The position numbers and the translations under genes were made by a program. The notes beneath the pieces are model-generated. The model saw only the letters and a program-made list of their open reading frames with translations, was not told the DNA's origin and did not search any database. 64,000 nt of DNA from Bacillota bacterium (GTDB lineage Bacteria; Bacillota; Sulfobacillia; Sulfobacillales; Sulfobacillaceae): NCBI GenBank assembly GCA_021806205.1, contig JAJZXX010000176.1:1-64000 (forward strand). Reading direction: 5' to 3'. This document shows, piece after piece, positions 32,635-42,047 of the stretch. Every line of letters begins with the position of its first letter. Position 1 is the stretch's first letter.

Positions 32635-34991
32635 GTCGTAAGTTATGGGGCGAAAATGTGGCCCGCCGCGAAGATATACGACTAGTCCAGGGCCAAGGTC
32701 AGTTTACCGATGACAGAGTCTTGCCCGGTATGCTCTATGCGGCTATATTGCGCAGTCCACACGCCCACGCTAAAATTCGCCAGATCGATGTTGCGTCCGC
32801 GCAGAAAATGCCCGGTGTAATCAAGGTCTATACGGGATCGATGGTGAGCGGGCACCTAGGGACTATCCCTACGGCTTGGATCCCCCCGGACTCTCAACTG
32901 AAAATGGTTCCTCATCCTCCGTTGGCGGTGGATCGCGTGCGGTATGTCGGCGAAGCGGTCGCCCTAGTGGTGGCTCAGGATCCTTACCAGGCCGAAGAGG
33001 CGCTTTACAGGATTCTTGTCGATTACGAACCGCTCCCTGCCATAAGCGACCCCGTACAGGCGCTCGAGTCGTCCAGCCCGCGTCTGCATGAAGAGGCGCC
33101 AGAAAATGTGGCTCTGCATTGGAAAGTGGGCACGGACACCGACGAGGTTTTTTCCGGGGCCGATGTCGTGGTGCGTCAGACCTTTCGTCAGCAACGCCTC
33201 ATACCCAATCCTATGGAGCCGCGCTCCGCGCTGGTACAATACAATAGCGCCACCGGTGACATGACGGCTTGGCTGACGACGCAAAACCCCCACATTCACC
33301 GGTTTCTCATGTCGGGAATCTTGGGCATCCCGGAACATAAATTGCGAGTAATCGCCCAGGATGTCGGGGGAGGATTCGGGAGTAAAATCGCTTGCTACGC
33401 GGATGAAGTGCTTACCGCGTTCGCGGCCCGGGATCTCATGCGTCCCGTCAAGTGGACCGAAAGCCGCTCGGAGCACTTTGTGGCCACGACTCACGGGCGG
33501 GATCATTACGATGAAGTGGAATTGGCAGGCACAAAAGCGGGACGGGTCTTGGCCGTGCGTGTGAAGACCTACGCGAATATGGGGGCGTATCTGTCGACAG
33601 CGGGACCCGGAGTGCCCACGATTCTCTTTGGGCTCATCGTCAATGGGGCCTATGACATCGCCCAGGCGTCGGCGGAAGTCTATGGGGTCTTCACCAACAC
33701 CACGCCGGTTGATGCCTACCGGGGGGCAGGTCGGCCTGAGGCGACTTTTCTGATCGAGCGCATCATGGATGTCTATGCCCGAGAAATCGGCATGGATCCG
33801 GTGGAACTGCGACGCATCAATCTGATCAAAAAAGAGCAATTTCCTTACACCAACCCGTTTGGGATTGTCTACGATAGTGGGGACTACCACCAGACTCTAG
33901 ACCTGGCCCTTAAGACGTTGGATTACGCCAGTTTGCGGCAAGAGCGGGAAGCCTTGCGGCGTCAGCACAAGTACATGGGGGTCGGCTTTAGCACCTATGT
34001 GGAGATGTGTGGACTGGGTCCGTCGCAAGTGGCGGGAGCCGTGGGATTCCAAGGCGGCTTGTGGGAAAGCGCGACCATTCGGCTGCATCCCACCGGTAAA
34101 GCGACCGTATTGACGGGGGCGTCCCCCCACGGGCAGGGGGAAGAGACCACCTTTGGCCAGATTGTGGCGGATCGCCTGGGCATTCCCCTCGAGGATATCG
34201 ACGTGGTCCATGGCGATACCGATCGGGTCTCTATGGGGTGGGGTACTTATGGTTCCCGGAGCACAGCCGTCGGAGGGGGGGCCTTAGCGAAGGCGGCCGA
34301 CCGCATTGTGGAGAAGGCCAAAATCATTGCGGCCCACATGCTGGAAGTTCCGGTGGGGGCCGTGCAATATGACGCGGGCCAATTTTATCCCGAAGGCAGC
34401 CGCGAACGGGCGGTCGGGATACAAGATGTGACTTTGCAGGCCCATCTTGGCTGGAACCTTCCCGAAGGGGTAGAGCCGGGCATGGAAGTGAGCGCATTTT
34501 ATGATCCGACCAACTTTACGTATCCGTTTGGGACGCACGTGGCGGTCGTCTCGGTGGATCCGGACACCGGTGAGGTCAAACTCTTGCGCTACCTGGCCGT
34601 GGATGATTGCGGACCCGCGATCAATCCGATGATCGTGGAAGGGCAAGTCCATGGGGGGGTGGTTCAAGGCGTTGGGCAGGCGTTGTACGAGGGCGCCGTT
34701 TATGATGGCGACGGCCAACTGGTGAGTGGTTCGTTCATGGATTATGCCATGCCTAAGGCCCGTTTCTTTCCACGGCTTGAGACCCAGCGCACCGAAACCC
34801 CATCGCCTCACAATCCTTTAGGGGTGAAGGGCGTCGGCGAGACCGGCACCATAGCATCGACGCCAGCGGTGGTTAATGCGGTGATGGACGCGCTTTCCAG
34901 TTTTGGCGTGGTGAATTTGGACATGCCGCTCACGCCGCCCAAGGTGTGGCAAGCCATCCAAACGTCGATGGCAAAGGGGGGACCATCATGA
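32631..34991 (+). CDS. Form II CoxL-type molybdopterin-binding large subunit
   Basis: This is the catalytic subunit of the xanthine oxidase superfamily, binding Mo-molybdopterin cytosine dinucleotide. The active-site loop is AYRGAGR (near residue 365), the form II signature, rather than AYxCSFR of genuine aerobic CO dehydrogenase, so CO oxidation should not be assumed. GGGFGSKIACYADE is the first cofactor-binding loop, and the catalytic-base region GVKGVGETGTIASTPAVVN is near the end. Length is 786 aa. Physiological substrates of form II enzymes are mostly unknown. Confidence 0.94.
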   Translation: MSRKLWGENVARREDIRLVQGQGQFTDDRVLPGMLYAAILRSPHAHAKIRQIDVASAQKMPGVIKVYTGSMVSGHLGTIPTAWIPPDSQLKMVPHPPLAVDRVRYVGEAVALVVAQDPYQAEEALYRILVDYEPLPAISDPVQALESSSPRLHEEAPENVALHWKVGTDTDEVFSGADVVVRQTFRQQRLIPNPMEPRSALVQYNSATGDMTAWLTTQNPHIHRFLMSGILGIPEHKLRVIAQDVGGGFGSKIACYADEVLTAFAARDLMRPVKWTESRSEHFVATTHGRDHYDEVELAGTKAGRVLAVRVKTYANMGAYLSTAGPGVPTILFGLIVNGAYDIAQASAEVYGVFTNTTPVDAYRGAGRPEATFLIERIMDVYAREIGMDPVELRRINLIKKEQFPYTNPFGIVYDSGDYHQTLDLALKTLDYASLRQEREALRRQHKYMGVGFSTYVEMCGLGPSQVAGAVGFQGGLWESATIRLHPTGKATVLTGASPHGQGEETTFGQIVADRLGIPLEDIDVVHGDTDRVSMGWGTYGSRSTAVGGGALAKAADRIVEKAKIIAAHMLEVPVGAVQYDAGQFYPEGSRERAVGIQDVTLQAHLGWNLPEGVEPGMEVSAFYDPTNFTYPFGTHVAVVSVDPDTGEVKLLRYLAVDDCGPAINPMIVEGQVHGGVVQGVGQALYEGAVYDGDGQLVSGSFMDYAMPKARFFPRLETQRTETPSPHNPLGVKGVGETGTIASTPAVVNAVMDALSSFGVVNLDMPLTPPKVWQAIQTSMAKGGPS

Positions 34992-35845
34992 TTGCAGCGG
35001 AAATCGGCTACGAAAGGGCTAAGACTATTGAGGAGGCTCTGTCGCTTTTGAGCCAGGACGTTGATGCCAAACTTCTGTCCGGGGGACATAGCCTGGTGCC
35101 TCTCATGAAGCTAAGACTGGCCCAGCCGTCCACACTGATTGACGTGTCGAAGATTCCGGAGTTGCGGACGTTGGATGTGGAGTCAGAGCGCATTACCATA
35201 GGCGCCGGCGTCCGCTATTTTGAGCTCTTGGGCGACACCCGCCTTGAAGAATTAATGCCGGTGATAGCGCAAGCAACATCGGTGATTGCCGATCCCCAGG
35301 TGCGTCATCGGGGGACGATTGGCGGGGCGGCCGTTCACGCCGATCCCACGTCAGATCTCGCAGCCGTGTTTTTGGCACTGGAAGCCCGCTTTCACATTCG
35401 GTCCGCCGCGGGCCGGCGGATTGTCCCGATTGAGGACTGGTACCTAGCGCCTCTGACCTCGGCCTTGGAACGCGACGAGATGCTGGTGGCCGTGGAGTTT
35501 CCCCGGCCGATTCCCCGCCGCCAGGCTTATGTGAAGTTTAGCCATCCCGCTTCGGGCTATGCTTTGGCCGGGGTTGCGGCGATTATGGACCTAACTCAGC
35601 ACGGGCTAGTGCAAGGGGCCGGGATTGCGGTGACCGGGGCGGCCACCATGCCCTTTAGGGCATCGACAGCCGAGGCCTGGCTGCAAGGCCGCCCACTCAA
35701 TGCGGAGAGTGTCGCGATGGCGGCTCAAGTCGGGGCGGATGATGGTACGTATGATGCAGACGACGGGCAATACCCAGCCGTTTACCGAAAAAATCTGGCG
35801 CGCGTGATGCTAGCGCGGGCACTCGAAAAACTAGCGCCGCAATAA
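34988..35845 (+). CDS. coxM: Molybdenum hydroxylase FAD-binding subunit (CoxM-like)
   Basis: The medium subunit takes electrons from the 2Fe-2S clusters to FAD and on to a quinone or other acceptor. FAD-binding stretches are LLSGGHSLVPLMKLRLAQP and RHRGTIGGAAVHADPTSDL, with the CO dehydrogenase flavoprotein C-terminal domain following. The start at ATG 34988 overlaps the large-subunit stop; the ORF-track start at 34946 is inside that gene. Length is 285 aa. Order S-L-M here differs from the classical M-S-L of OCM-type cox operons. Confidence 0.93.
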   Translation: MIAAEIGYERAKTIEEALSLLSQDVDAKLLSGGHSLVPLMKLRLAQPSTLIDVSKIPELRTLDVESERITIGAGVRYFELLGDTRLEELMPVIAQATSVIADPQVRHRGTIGGAAVHADPTSDLAAVFLALEARFHIRSAAGRRIVPIEDWYLAPLTSALERDEMLVAVEFPRPIPRRQAYVKFSHPASGYALAGVAAIMDLTQHGLVQGAGIAVTGAATMPFRASTAEAWLQGRPLNAESVAMAAQVGADDGTYDADDGQYPAVYRKNLARVMLARALEKLAPQ

Positions 35846-35855
35846 TCGATGGGGG

Positions 35856-35880
35856 GCGCCGACTCTTCTGGGGTCGGCGC
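35856..35880 (+). other. GC-rich stem-loop between coxM and the MoxR ATPase gene
   Basis: GCGCCGAC (35856-35863) and GTCGGCGC (35873-35880) form a perfect 8-bp stem with a 9-nt loop, followed by TTGCC rather than a T-run. It could stabilise the structural-gene mRNA or reduce read-through into the accessory genes. Confidence 0.55.
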
Positions 35881-35911
35881 TTGCCAATATAGGGGGTGTG
35901 TTGGAGAGTCC

Positions 35912-36826
35912 ATGCGGCATTCCTTTAGTAATCCCGATGAACTTTTGCGTCGTTTAGACGCTCATGACTACCTGGCCGACACGGGATTAGCCACCGCACT
36001 GTTCTTGGCACTCGTCTTGGAACGGCCCCTCTTGCTGGAGGGCGAACCGGGCGTCGGCAAGACCGAGTTGGCCAAAGTGATGAGTGTGGTATTGGGTCGT
36101 CCGCTGATTCGCTTGCAGTGCTATTACGGAATTGACATCAAGTCTGCGGTGTACGATTGGAATTACGCCCGGCAAATGCTGCACATTAGGTTGGCGGAAG
36201 CCCATCAGTCACCCAGTGAGCTGGAAAAAGACATTTACTCCAGCGATTTTCTCGTCAAACGGCCGCTGCTGACGGCGATTTCATCCCATCCCGCGCCGGT
36301 GCTTTTGATTGACGAAGTCGACCGGACCGACGAAGCCTTTGAGGCGCTGCTTTTGGAGTTTTTAGGGGAGTTTCAGGTCAGCATCCCGGAAATCGGTCCA
36401 TTTGCTGCCAAAGAATTGCCATTGGTGATTTTGACCTCAAACCGCACCCGGGATATCCATGACGCCTTAAGACGGCGGTGCCTTTACTATTGGATTGACT
36501 ATCCCGATCCGACACGGGAATTCGCCATATTGACGCGTCGCCATCCCGATCTGGGCCGTGAGCTGGTGCGCCACGTGGTGACGTTTGTGGGCGAACTGCG
36601 CCGTCAGCCTTTGGTCAAAAGGCCGGGTTTGGCCGAAAGCCTGGAGTGGCTCAACGCTCTTTCGGCCTTGACCACCCGGGAATTATCGCTATCGGTTGTG
36701 GACAAGACGCTGGGGCTTTTGCTGAAATACTATGACGATATTGACTTGATGCGCCGTCAATCCCCGGATGGCATACCCCTGGCGGAAGAATTGTTAAAGA
36801 AAGGCGTAGCTCGTGGCGACGGCTGA
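35912..36826 (+). CDS. coxD: MoxR-family AAA+ ATPase (CoxD-like)
   Basis: The Walker A motif is LEGEPGVGKTELAKV and Walker B VLLIDEVDRTDEAFEALLLEFL, with sensor-1 LVILTSNRTRDIHDALRRR, all in MoxR order. CoxD proteins are chaperone-like ATPases that help mature the molybdenum active site together with a VWA partner. I use ATG 35912 with GGAGAG upstream. The end overlaps the VWA gene by 14 nt, consistent with a working pair. Length is 304 aa. Confidence 0.93.
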   Translation: MRHSFSNPDELLRRLDAHDYLADTGLATALFLALVLERPLLLEGEPGVGKTELAKVMSVVLGRPLIRLQCYYGIDIKSAVYDWNYARQMLHIRLAEAHQSPSELEKDIYSSDFLVKRPLLTAISSHPAPVLLIDEVDRTDEAFEALLLEFLGEFQVSIPEIGPFAAKELPLVILTSNRTRDIHDALRRRCLYYWIDYPDPTREFAILTRRHPDLGRELVRHVVTFVGELRRQPLVKRPGLAESLEWLNALSALTTRELSLSVVDKTLGLLLKYYDDIDLMRRQSPDGIPLAEELLKKGVARGDG

Positions 36827-37967
36827 TGCCCAGGTTCTCATCAAAAATCTCAGAAGTTTACTTAGAGGGCTAAGGCGTCTAGGCCTTATCTTGGGCCACG
36901 CCGATCTCAGCGCCGCTGTGGAGGCTTTGACGGTGAGCCGTGCCCAGGATATGGACTCCTTTTATGCGGTATTGGTGGTGCTTTGGTGCAAAACCCCCCA
37001 GGAAATTGAGCTCATGAGCCAGGCCTTTATCCAGTGGGTATTGTTGCTGAGCCGACCCGATGGGGGCCCCTTGTCTGAACACACGCTTCTAGCGGCACTG
37101 GCTGAACGGCATGGAAAACAAAGGGGCGCGGCGCATCCGTCCTGGTGGTCAGACTCCCAGGAGACTTTCACCGACCGATCGGGTTCTCTCGTGCTCACCC
37201 AAGGGGCAAGCCGGTCGGAGGTGTTGCAGCACGAGCCGCTGGACCGGTTGACTGACGAAGAGATTGCTTGGCTCATCACCTGGTATCGACCCCGAAAGCC
37301 TCTCATGATGCAGGCGTATATGGTGCACAAATCGGACAACGGCCGGTTTTTCAGCCCCTCGTTTACCATTCGGTATGGGCGTGAAGGATCCGAATGGGTC
37401 CGGATGCACTTTGACGACCGCACGAATGAGCCGTTACGCCTGACGGTGCTAATAGACATGAGTGGTTCCATGGCGGCCTTCCATCGGCCCCTCTTGCAGT
37501 TTATGCATGCGATGATGCGCCATCAGCGGGGCCTGTCGGTCTATGCATTTTCTACCAGACTGACCTCGTTGACACGTTCCTTGCGACACTTTTATGTGGA
37601 ACGGGCCTTAGAAGACGCCTCGGCTTTGGTGGTTGATCGCGGAGGGGGCACCCGGATTGCCGAAAGTGTCGAATCGCTCTGGCGTCGCGAACGGGGTCGC
37701 GGGTTAACCGCCCGCTCGACGGTGGTCTTGGTGTCGGATGGGTTTGAAGATGGTGACGGTCAGCTCTTGCGGCGCTGGAGTGCCCGTCTGGAGCACTATG
37801 TCAGCGGCCGGTTCTACTGGTGGAACCCGTATTCCCTGGAAGACCCGAAAACCTCAGCCGTTCCGTCAGTTCAAGCGCTGGCGGCGCATGCGGTCTACAC
37901 CGGGATTGCCAATTTTCAGGCGCTAAGCCGGGCGTGGTCCCAACTCGATCGCCCGAGCGCGTTATAA
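36813..37967 (+). CDS. coxE: VWA-domain protein (CoxE-like)
   Basis: This is the von Willebrand A partner of MoxR ATPases. The MIDAS motif is LTVLIDMSGSMAAFHRPL in the C-terminal half, with the further metal-site residues in DRGGGTRIAES and VVLVSDGFEDGDGQLL. The N-terminal half is helical with the CoxE family pattern. GTG 36813 is used. Length is 384 aa. The upstream overlap with the ATPase supports joint translation. Confidence 0.92.
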   Translation: MATADAQVLIKNLRSLLRGLRRLGLILGHADLSAAVEALTVSRAQDMDSFYAVLVVLWCKTPQEIELMSQAFIQWVLLLSRPDGGPLSEHTLLAALAERHGKQRGAAHPSWWSDSQETFTDRSGSLVLTQGASRSEVLQHEPLDRLTDEEIAWLITWYRPRKPLMMQAYMVHKSDNGRFFSPSFTIRYGREGSEWVRMHFDDRTNEPLRLTVLIDMSGSMAAFHRPLLQFMHAMMRHQRGLSVYAFSTRLTSLTRSLRHFYVERALEDASALVVDRGGGTRIAESVESLWRRERGRGLTARSTVVLVSDGFEDGDGQLLRRWSARLEHYVSGRFYWWNPYSLEDPKTSAVPSVQALAAHAVYTGIANFQALSRAWSQLDRPSAL

Positions 37968-37999
37968 TGTCACTAGTATGGTCACGAAAGGTAGGGACA

Positions 38000-38443
38000 A
38001 TGATGGAACTCAAGGGCCGTAAGGTGATTGAAGCGAGTCCCGAAGTTTGTTTTCGGTTGTTGAGGGATCCGGATGTTTTAGTGCGGACCATGCCTGGATT
38101 AAAGGAGCTGGAACCTCAGGAAGATGGTACATATCGTGCTGTCATGGAAATGGGCGTGGGCGCCATTAAGGGACGGTATGCGGGTCGGCTCTCCATGGAG
38201 GACGTGGTGGACAACACCTCCTATCGACTGGTGATGGATGGTCAGGGACCCGGCGGGTTTGTCAATGTGAATTTAATGGTCCAGTTTAATAGCCAGGAAC
38301 CCGGATGCGAAATCCAGTACGAAGGCGAGGCCAAGGTCGGAGGGACGGTGGCCGGGGTAGGCCAACGCATGTTGGGCGGTGTCTCTACCTTCATCATGAA
38401 CCAGTTTTTCGACAAAGTGGCCAAAGAGGCCCAACAGCAGTAA
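38000..38443 (+). CDS. coxG: CoxG-like SRPBCC-family protein
   Basis: CoxG proteins belong to the START/SRPBCC fold and are thought to link the hydroxylase to the membrane or quinones. Visible are GRKVIEASPEVCFRLLRDPD, RTMPGLKELEP and GGTVAGVGQRMLGGVSTFI followed by MNQFFDKVAKE, the characteristic CoxG C-terminal helix. The start is ATG 38000 with AAAGGTAGGG upstream; the 37820 start overlaps coxE. A TATAAT at 37963-37968 might give an internal promoter. Length is 147 aa. Confidence 0.92.
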   Translation: MMELKGRKVIEASPEVCFRLLRDPDVLVRTMPGLKELEPQEDGTYRAVMEMGVGAIKGRYAGRLSMEDVVDNTSYRLVMDGQGPGGFVNVNLMVQFNSQEPGCEIQYEGEAKVGGTVAGVGQRMLGGVSTFIMNQFFDKVAKEAQQQ

Positions 38444-38464
38444 TCGACACGGGAGGGGGATCGC

Positions 38465-39487
38465 ATGTCTTCGATTCGTGAAGTGCGGCTTATGCTACAA
38501 ACGGCCCAGATCTGGGAAGAGGAGGGGAATCGTCTGGCCCTGTTGACGCTCGTCAACGTTAAGGGGTCGGCCTATCGACGGCCCGGGGCCAAAATGGTGA
38601 TGGCGTCTCATGGCCGTATGCAAGGGACACTGAGTGGGGGGTGCCTGGAGGGGGATCTGTTTTTGCATGCGGAACGGGCCATGAATGAAGGGACGCCGCT
38701 TCTTTGCCGGTACGACTTGACCGAAGATGAAATGTGGGGACTCGGGATTGGGTGTAAGGGACAGGTGGAGATCTGGATTGAGCCCCTGTCCATGACCGAT
38801 CCATTTTGGAAAGGGTTGTCTCAAGCGGTGACTCAGGATCAGCCGGTCATTTGGGGAGGTGAAGTACCCCTGGGGACCCGCTTTTTTGCGCCGGAGCGTG
38901 CCTTGTGGCAAGTGTCGGGCGAAAAGCCGATACCATTTGGGTGGGATGAAGTGGAATCTTACGGTTCGACGGGGGTGTCTGAAGGGTTTTGGTGGGACGT
39001 GATGCGTCCACCCGAACGTTTGATTATCGCCGGGGCCGGACATGACGCCAGGCCGGTTGCCAAGTTGGCTCAAGCGGCGGGATTTGACGTGGTCGTGCTT
39101 GACCCGCGCGATCTGGTGAATACCGATGAACACTTCCCCGGTACGGTGCATTTGGTCAAGAGCGCTCTTGAGGCGCGTGACGACGAGGTCCGCGACAGCA
39201 TGTGGGTCATCATGAACCACCATCAACGGCGCGATGAAGAAGCGCTCCAACAGGCGAGCCGCAGCCGGCCCCGTTTTGTGGGGGTGCTGGGTCCGCGCGC
39301 ACGAACCGAAGAGATGATCGCACATACCAAGTTGGCGCCCGGATTGCCACTTTATAGTCCGGTGGGCTTGGATCTTGGGGCAGAGAGTCCGGACGAAGTG
39401 GCCATCAGCATCGTATCGGAACTCATGGTCGCCCGCGCCCATACCGAGGGGGGATCGCTCAATGGCCAGGACCGGATCCACCGCTGA
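38465..39487 (+). CDS. XdhC/CoxI-family molybdenum-cofactor insertion protein
   Basis: XdhC-type proteins sulfurate and hand over the molybdenum cofactor to hydroxylase large subunits. The N-terminal XdhC domain has LTLVNVKGSAYRRPGAKMVM and TLSGGCLEGDLF, and the C-terminal Rossmann domain LIIAGAGHDARPVAKLAQAAG and FVGVLGPRARTEEM. Length is 340 aa. It overlaps the nucleotidyltransferase gene by 26 nt. The 328-aa antisense ORF in the track is a shadow. Confidence 0.92.
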   Translation: MSSIREVRLMLQTAQIWEEEGNRLALLTLVNVKGSAYRRPGAKMVMASHGRMQGTLSGGCLEGDLFLHAERAMNEGTPLLCRYDLTEDEMWGLGIGCKGQVEIWIEPLSMTDPFWKGLSQAVTQDQPVIWGGEVPLGTRFFAPERALWQVSGEKPIPFGWDEVESYGSTGVSEGFWWDVMRPPERLIIAGAGHDARPVAKLAQAAGFDVVVLDPRDLVNTDEHFPGTVHLVKSALEARDDEVRDSMWVIMNHHQRRDEEALQQASRSRPRFVGVLGPRARTEEMIAHTKLAPGLPLYSPVGLDLGAESPDEVAISIVSELMVARAHTEGGSLNGQDRIHR

Positions 39488-40088
39488 TGCCGTGGTGATT
39501 ATTTTGGCGGCAGGATTGGGGCGTCGGATGGGGGGCGTGTCTAAAAAGGACTTGGCTTGGGAGGACGGATCTACCCTGCTGGACTATGCGGTCAGGCTGA
39601 TCAATGAAGCCGGGATGGCCAGCCTCGCGGTGATCCACGACCCCCAGCCTGGCACCGGGATGGTCTTTAATCCCCATCCGGAACACGGCTTGTCGAGTTC
39701 GTTGCAGGTGGGGCTTGATGCGGTGCGCGAACGTTTTGGCCCGGTTCCTGTGGGGGTGTTGCTCGTCGACCAGCCCTTTGTGACGGTCAGCGATCTTCGT
39801 AAGGTGTATGACCATTTTCAGGACCGGTCTGATGTGATCCATGCCATTCGGCCCCGGTACGATGGCATTCCAGGCCACCCCGTGTTTTTTGACGCGGGTT
39901 GGGATGATGTAGTCTGGAAGCTTGACGGAGATCAAGGGCTCGGGGGCGCTTTGTTAAGCCGTCCGGATGTCGCCTGGATTGACTTGGCGGTGTCTTTTAG
40001 ACCCAACCCCAGTTTTGACGTGGACACCCTAAATCGGTACGAAGAGGCCTTGGTGCTTTTAAAGGGGGAAAAGATTAATGGATCGTAA
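39462..40088 (+). CDS. mocA: MobA/MocA-like molybdenum cofactor cytidylyltransferase
   Basis: It transfers CMP to molybdopterin to make MCD, the cofactor form used by CoxL-type enzymes. The nucleotidyltransferase signature VVIILAAGLGRRMGGVSKKDLAW starts at residue 10, and LLVDQPFVTVSDLRKV and GIPGHPVFFDAGW follow. I use ATG 39462 (GAGGGGGGA upstream); the ORF-track start at 39375 lies in xdhC. The usual final glycine-rich KxxP is here SKKDL. Length is 208 aa. It overlaps the next gene by 11 nt. Confidence 0.88.
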   Translation: MARTGSTADAVVIILAAGLGRRMGGVSKKDLAWEDGSTLLDYAVRLINEAGMASLAVIHDPQPGTGMVFNPHPEHGLSSSLQVGLDAVRERFGPVPVGVLLVDQPFVTVSDLRKVYDHFQDRSDVIHAIRPRYDGIPGHPVFFDAGWDDVVWKLDGDQGLGGALLSRPDVAWIDLAVSFRPNPSFDVDTLNRYEEALVLLKGEKINGS

Positions 40089-42036
40089 GGGAAACGACAT
40101 TGTCTGGTATCCGCCTTTGGACGTGATCGCCAAAAGCCACCTTCAAGCCTTTTTGAATCAATATGGGATCGACAGTTTAGAGGGATTGCGCCGGCGGGCG
40201 GCCCAAGACCCCGCTTGGTTTTGGGACGCGGTGGTAAAGATGCTGGATTGGCCTTTTGTCGAACCGTATCACACCGTCATGGATGTCAGCCGGGGAATCC
40301 AATGGCCGCAGTGGTTCGTGGGGGGCACCTCTAATGTCGCCTTGGCGGCTTTGGACCGCCATGTTCAAGACGGTCGGGGATCGCAATGGGCCCTAATCGA
40401 AGAGACCGAACCCGGCCGGATTCGTCATCTGACGTATTCTGATCTCAGACAAGCGGCCGACCGTTTGGCTTACGGCTTGGAGGCTCTAGGCGTAGGAGCG
40501 CAGGATCGCATCGCCCTGTATTTGCCTATGGGTGAGCAGGCGGTCACGGCTCTGATGGCCGCGGCTAAAGTCGGCTGCGTAGTGGTTCCTATCTTTTCGG
40601 GATATGGGGCCCCGGCTGTGGCAACGCGGCTTTCAGACTCCGGCGCTAAACTCGTGATAACCGCAGACGGCTTTACGCGCCGGGGCCGGGTCGTGGAGAT
40701 GAAGCAAGAGTCTGACAAGGCCATCGATCAAGCGGCGACGGTAATGCACCAGATTGTGGTGCGGCGTCTGGGCCTGCCGATTGCCATGCGGCCGGATCGC
40801 GATCGAGACTGGGACGAGATATTGGCTAAGGCACCGGTCAAACCGTACCCGACCAAGGCGGTGGCCAGCGAAACGCCCCTGATGGTTATTTACACCTCCG
40901 GGACCACAGGTCGGCCCAAGGGCGCTGTGCATCCGCACTTGGGATTCCCTTTAAAAGCCACTCAGGATCTCTGGCATGCCTTTGATTTAAAGCCAGACGA
41001 CATCTTGTTTTGGTATACCGACATGGGCTGGATGATGGGCCCTTGGATGGTGTATGGGGGATTGGTGACTGGCTGTACTCTTGTGCTGTACGATGGAACC
41101 CCGGACTTTCCCAATGCGTCGCGGCTGTGGGATATGATTGAGCGTCATCAGGTGAGTGTGTTCGGAATTTCCCCGACCGCGATAAGGGGGCTCATGGCGC
41201 ATGGGGATCAGCCGTTAGCGGGGCATCGCCTGGACTCATTGAGGGTGTTGGGATCGTCCGGGGAGCCTTGGAACCCCGATCCCTGGCATTGGTTTTTTCA
41301 AAAGGTAGGTCAGGGGCGTTGCCCCATTATTAACTATAGCGGCGGCACCGAGATTTCTGGAGGTATTTTAAGCGCCTTTGTGACTGAGCCGCAAAAGCCT
41401 ACCGCGTTTAACGGTCCGATTCCTGGCATGGTGGCGGAGGTGGTTGACCAATCGGGTCAACCCACCGAGAATCAAGTGGGGGAACTCGTGATTCGTGCGC
41501 CTTGGCCTGGCATGACTCGGGGATTTTGGGGGGACAAAGACCGCTATTGGGACGCTTATTGGAGCCGGTGGCCGAATGTGTGGGTGCATGGCGATTATGC
41601 CAAGATAGATGCCGACGGATTTTGGTATATTGTAGGTCGGAGTGACGATACCATTAAAGTGGCCGGAAAGCGCCTAGGACCGGCAGAAGTCGAGTCGGTG
41701 CTGGTCTCGCACCCAGCCGTCCTGGAGGCTTGCGCCATTGGAGTGCCTGATGAGGTCAAAGGGGAAGGTTTGGTATGCTTTGTCGTCATAAAAGATAGTT
41801 ATACTGAGGCCAAAGGCTTGCCGGATCTCCTGCAAGAATATGTGGCACACCATATGGGCCGGGCCTTAAAACCCCAGGCTCTCTTTTTAGTCCCAGAACT
41901 GGCCAAGACTCGCAATGGCAAGGTGGTGCGACGGGCGATCAAGGCCAGCTATTTGGGCCTCCAGCAACAGGATTTGTCGGCCGTGGAGAATGTCGACGCG
42001 CTTGAGGCAGTGCGTTTAGCGGGAAAATCGGGATAG
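40078..42036 (+). CDS. Acyl-CoA synthetase (Acs-like, AMP-forming)
   Basis: This adenylate-forming ligase belongs to the acetyl-/propionyl-CoA synthetase branch. It has the Acs-type N-terminal cap (DAVVKMLDWPFVEPYHTVMD), LMVIYTSGTTGRPKGAVHPH, NYSGGTEISGGIL, GRSDDTIKVAGKRLGPAEVE and the regulatory lysine context TRNGKVVRRAIKASYLG. The WFVGGTSNVALAALDRHV region and 652-aa length resemble acid-CoA ligases with non-acetate substrates. It overlaps mocA by 11 nt, so it is part of the hydroxylase cluster, suggesting that a carboxylic acid is activated in the same pathway. The substrate is unknown. Confidence 0.9.
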   Translation: MDRKGNDIVWYPPLDVIAKSHLQAFLNQYGIDSLEGLRRRAAQDPAWFWDAVVKMLDWPFVEPYHTVMDVSRGIQWPQWFVGGTSNVALAALDRHVQDGRGSQWALIEETEPGRIRHLTYSDLRQAADRLAYGLEALGVGAQDRIALYLPMGEQAVTALMAAAKVGCVVVPIFSGYGAPAVATRLSDSGAKLVITADGFTRRGRVVEMKQESDKAIDQAATVMHQIVVRRLGLPIAMRPDRDRDWDEILAKAPVKPYPTKAVASETPLMVIYTSGTTGRPKGAVHPHLGFPLKATQDLWHAFDLKPDDILFWYTDMGWMMGPWMVYGGLVTGCTLVLYDGTPDFPNASRLWDMIERHQVSVFGISPTAIRGLMAHGDQPLAGHRLDSLRVLGSSGEPWNPDPWHWFFQKVGQGRCPIINYSGGTEISGGILSAFVTEPQKPTAFNGPIPGMVAEVVDQSGQPTENQVGELVIRAPWPGMTRGFWGDKDRYWDAYWSRWPNVWVHGDYAKIDADGFWYIVGRSDDTIKVAGKRLGPAEVESVLVSHPAVLEACAIGVPDEVKGEGLVCFVVIKDSYTEAKGLPDLLQEYVAHHMGRALKPQALFLVPELAKTRNGKVVRRAIKASYLGLQQQDLSAVENVDALEAVRLAGKSG

Positions 42037-42047
42037 GGGGCACCGAC

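Noticed and set aside
32964-33890. 308-aa minus-strand ORF inside the large subunit gene
   Set aside because: High-GC antisense shadow; the sense frame has all family motifs.
32110-34991. Calling the Mo enzyme a true carbon monoxide dehydrogenase
   Set aside because: The active-site loop is AYRGAGR (form II), without the cysteine of AYxCSFR that CO oxidation needs.
38495-39481. 328-aa minus-strand ORF
   Set aside because: Antisense to xdhC, polar low-complexity product without a family.
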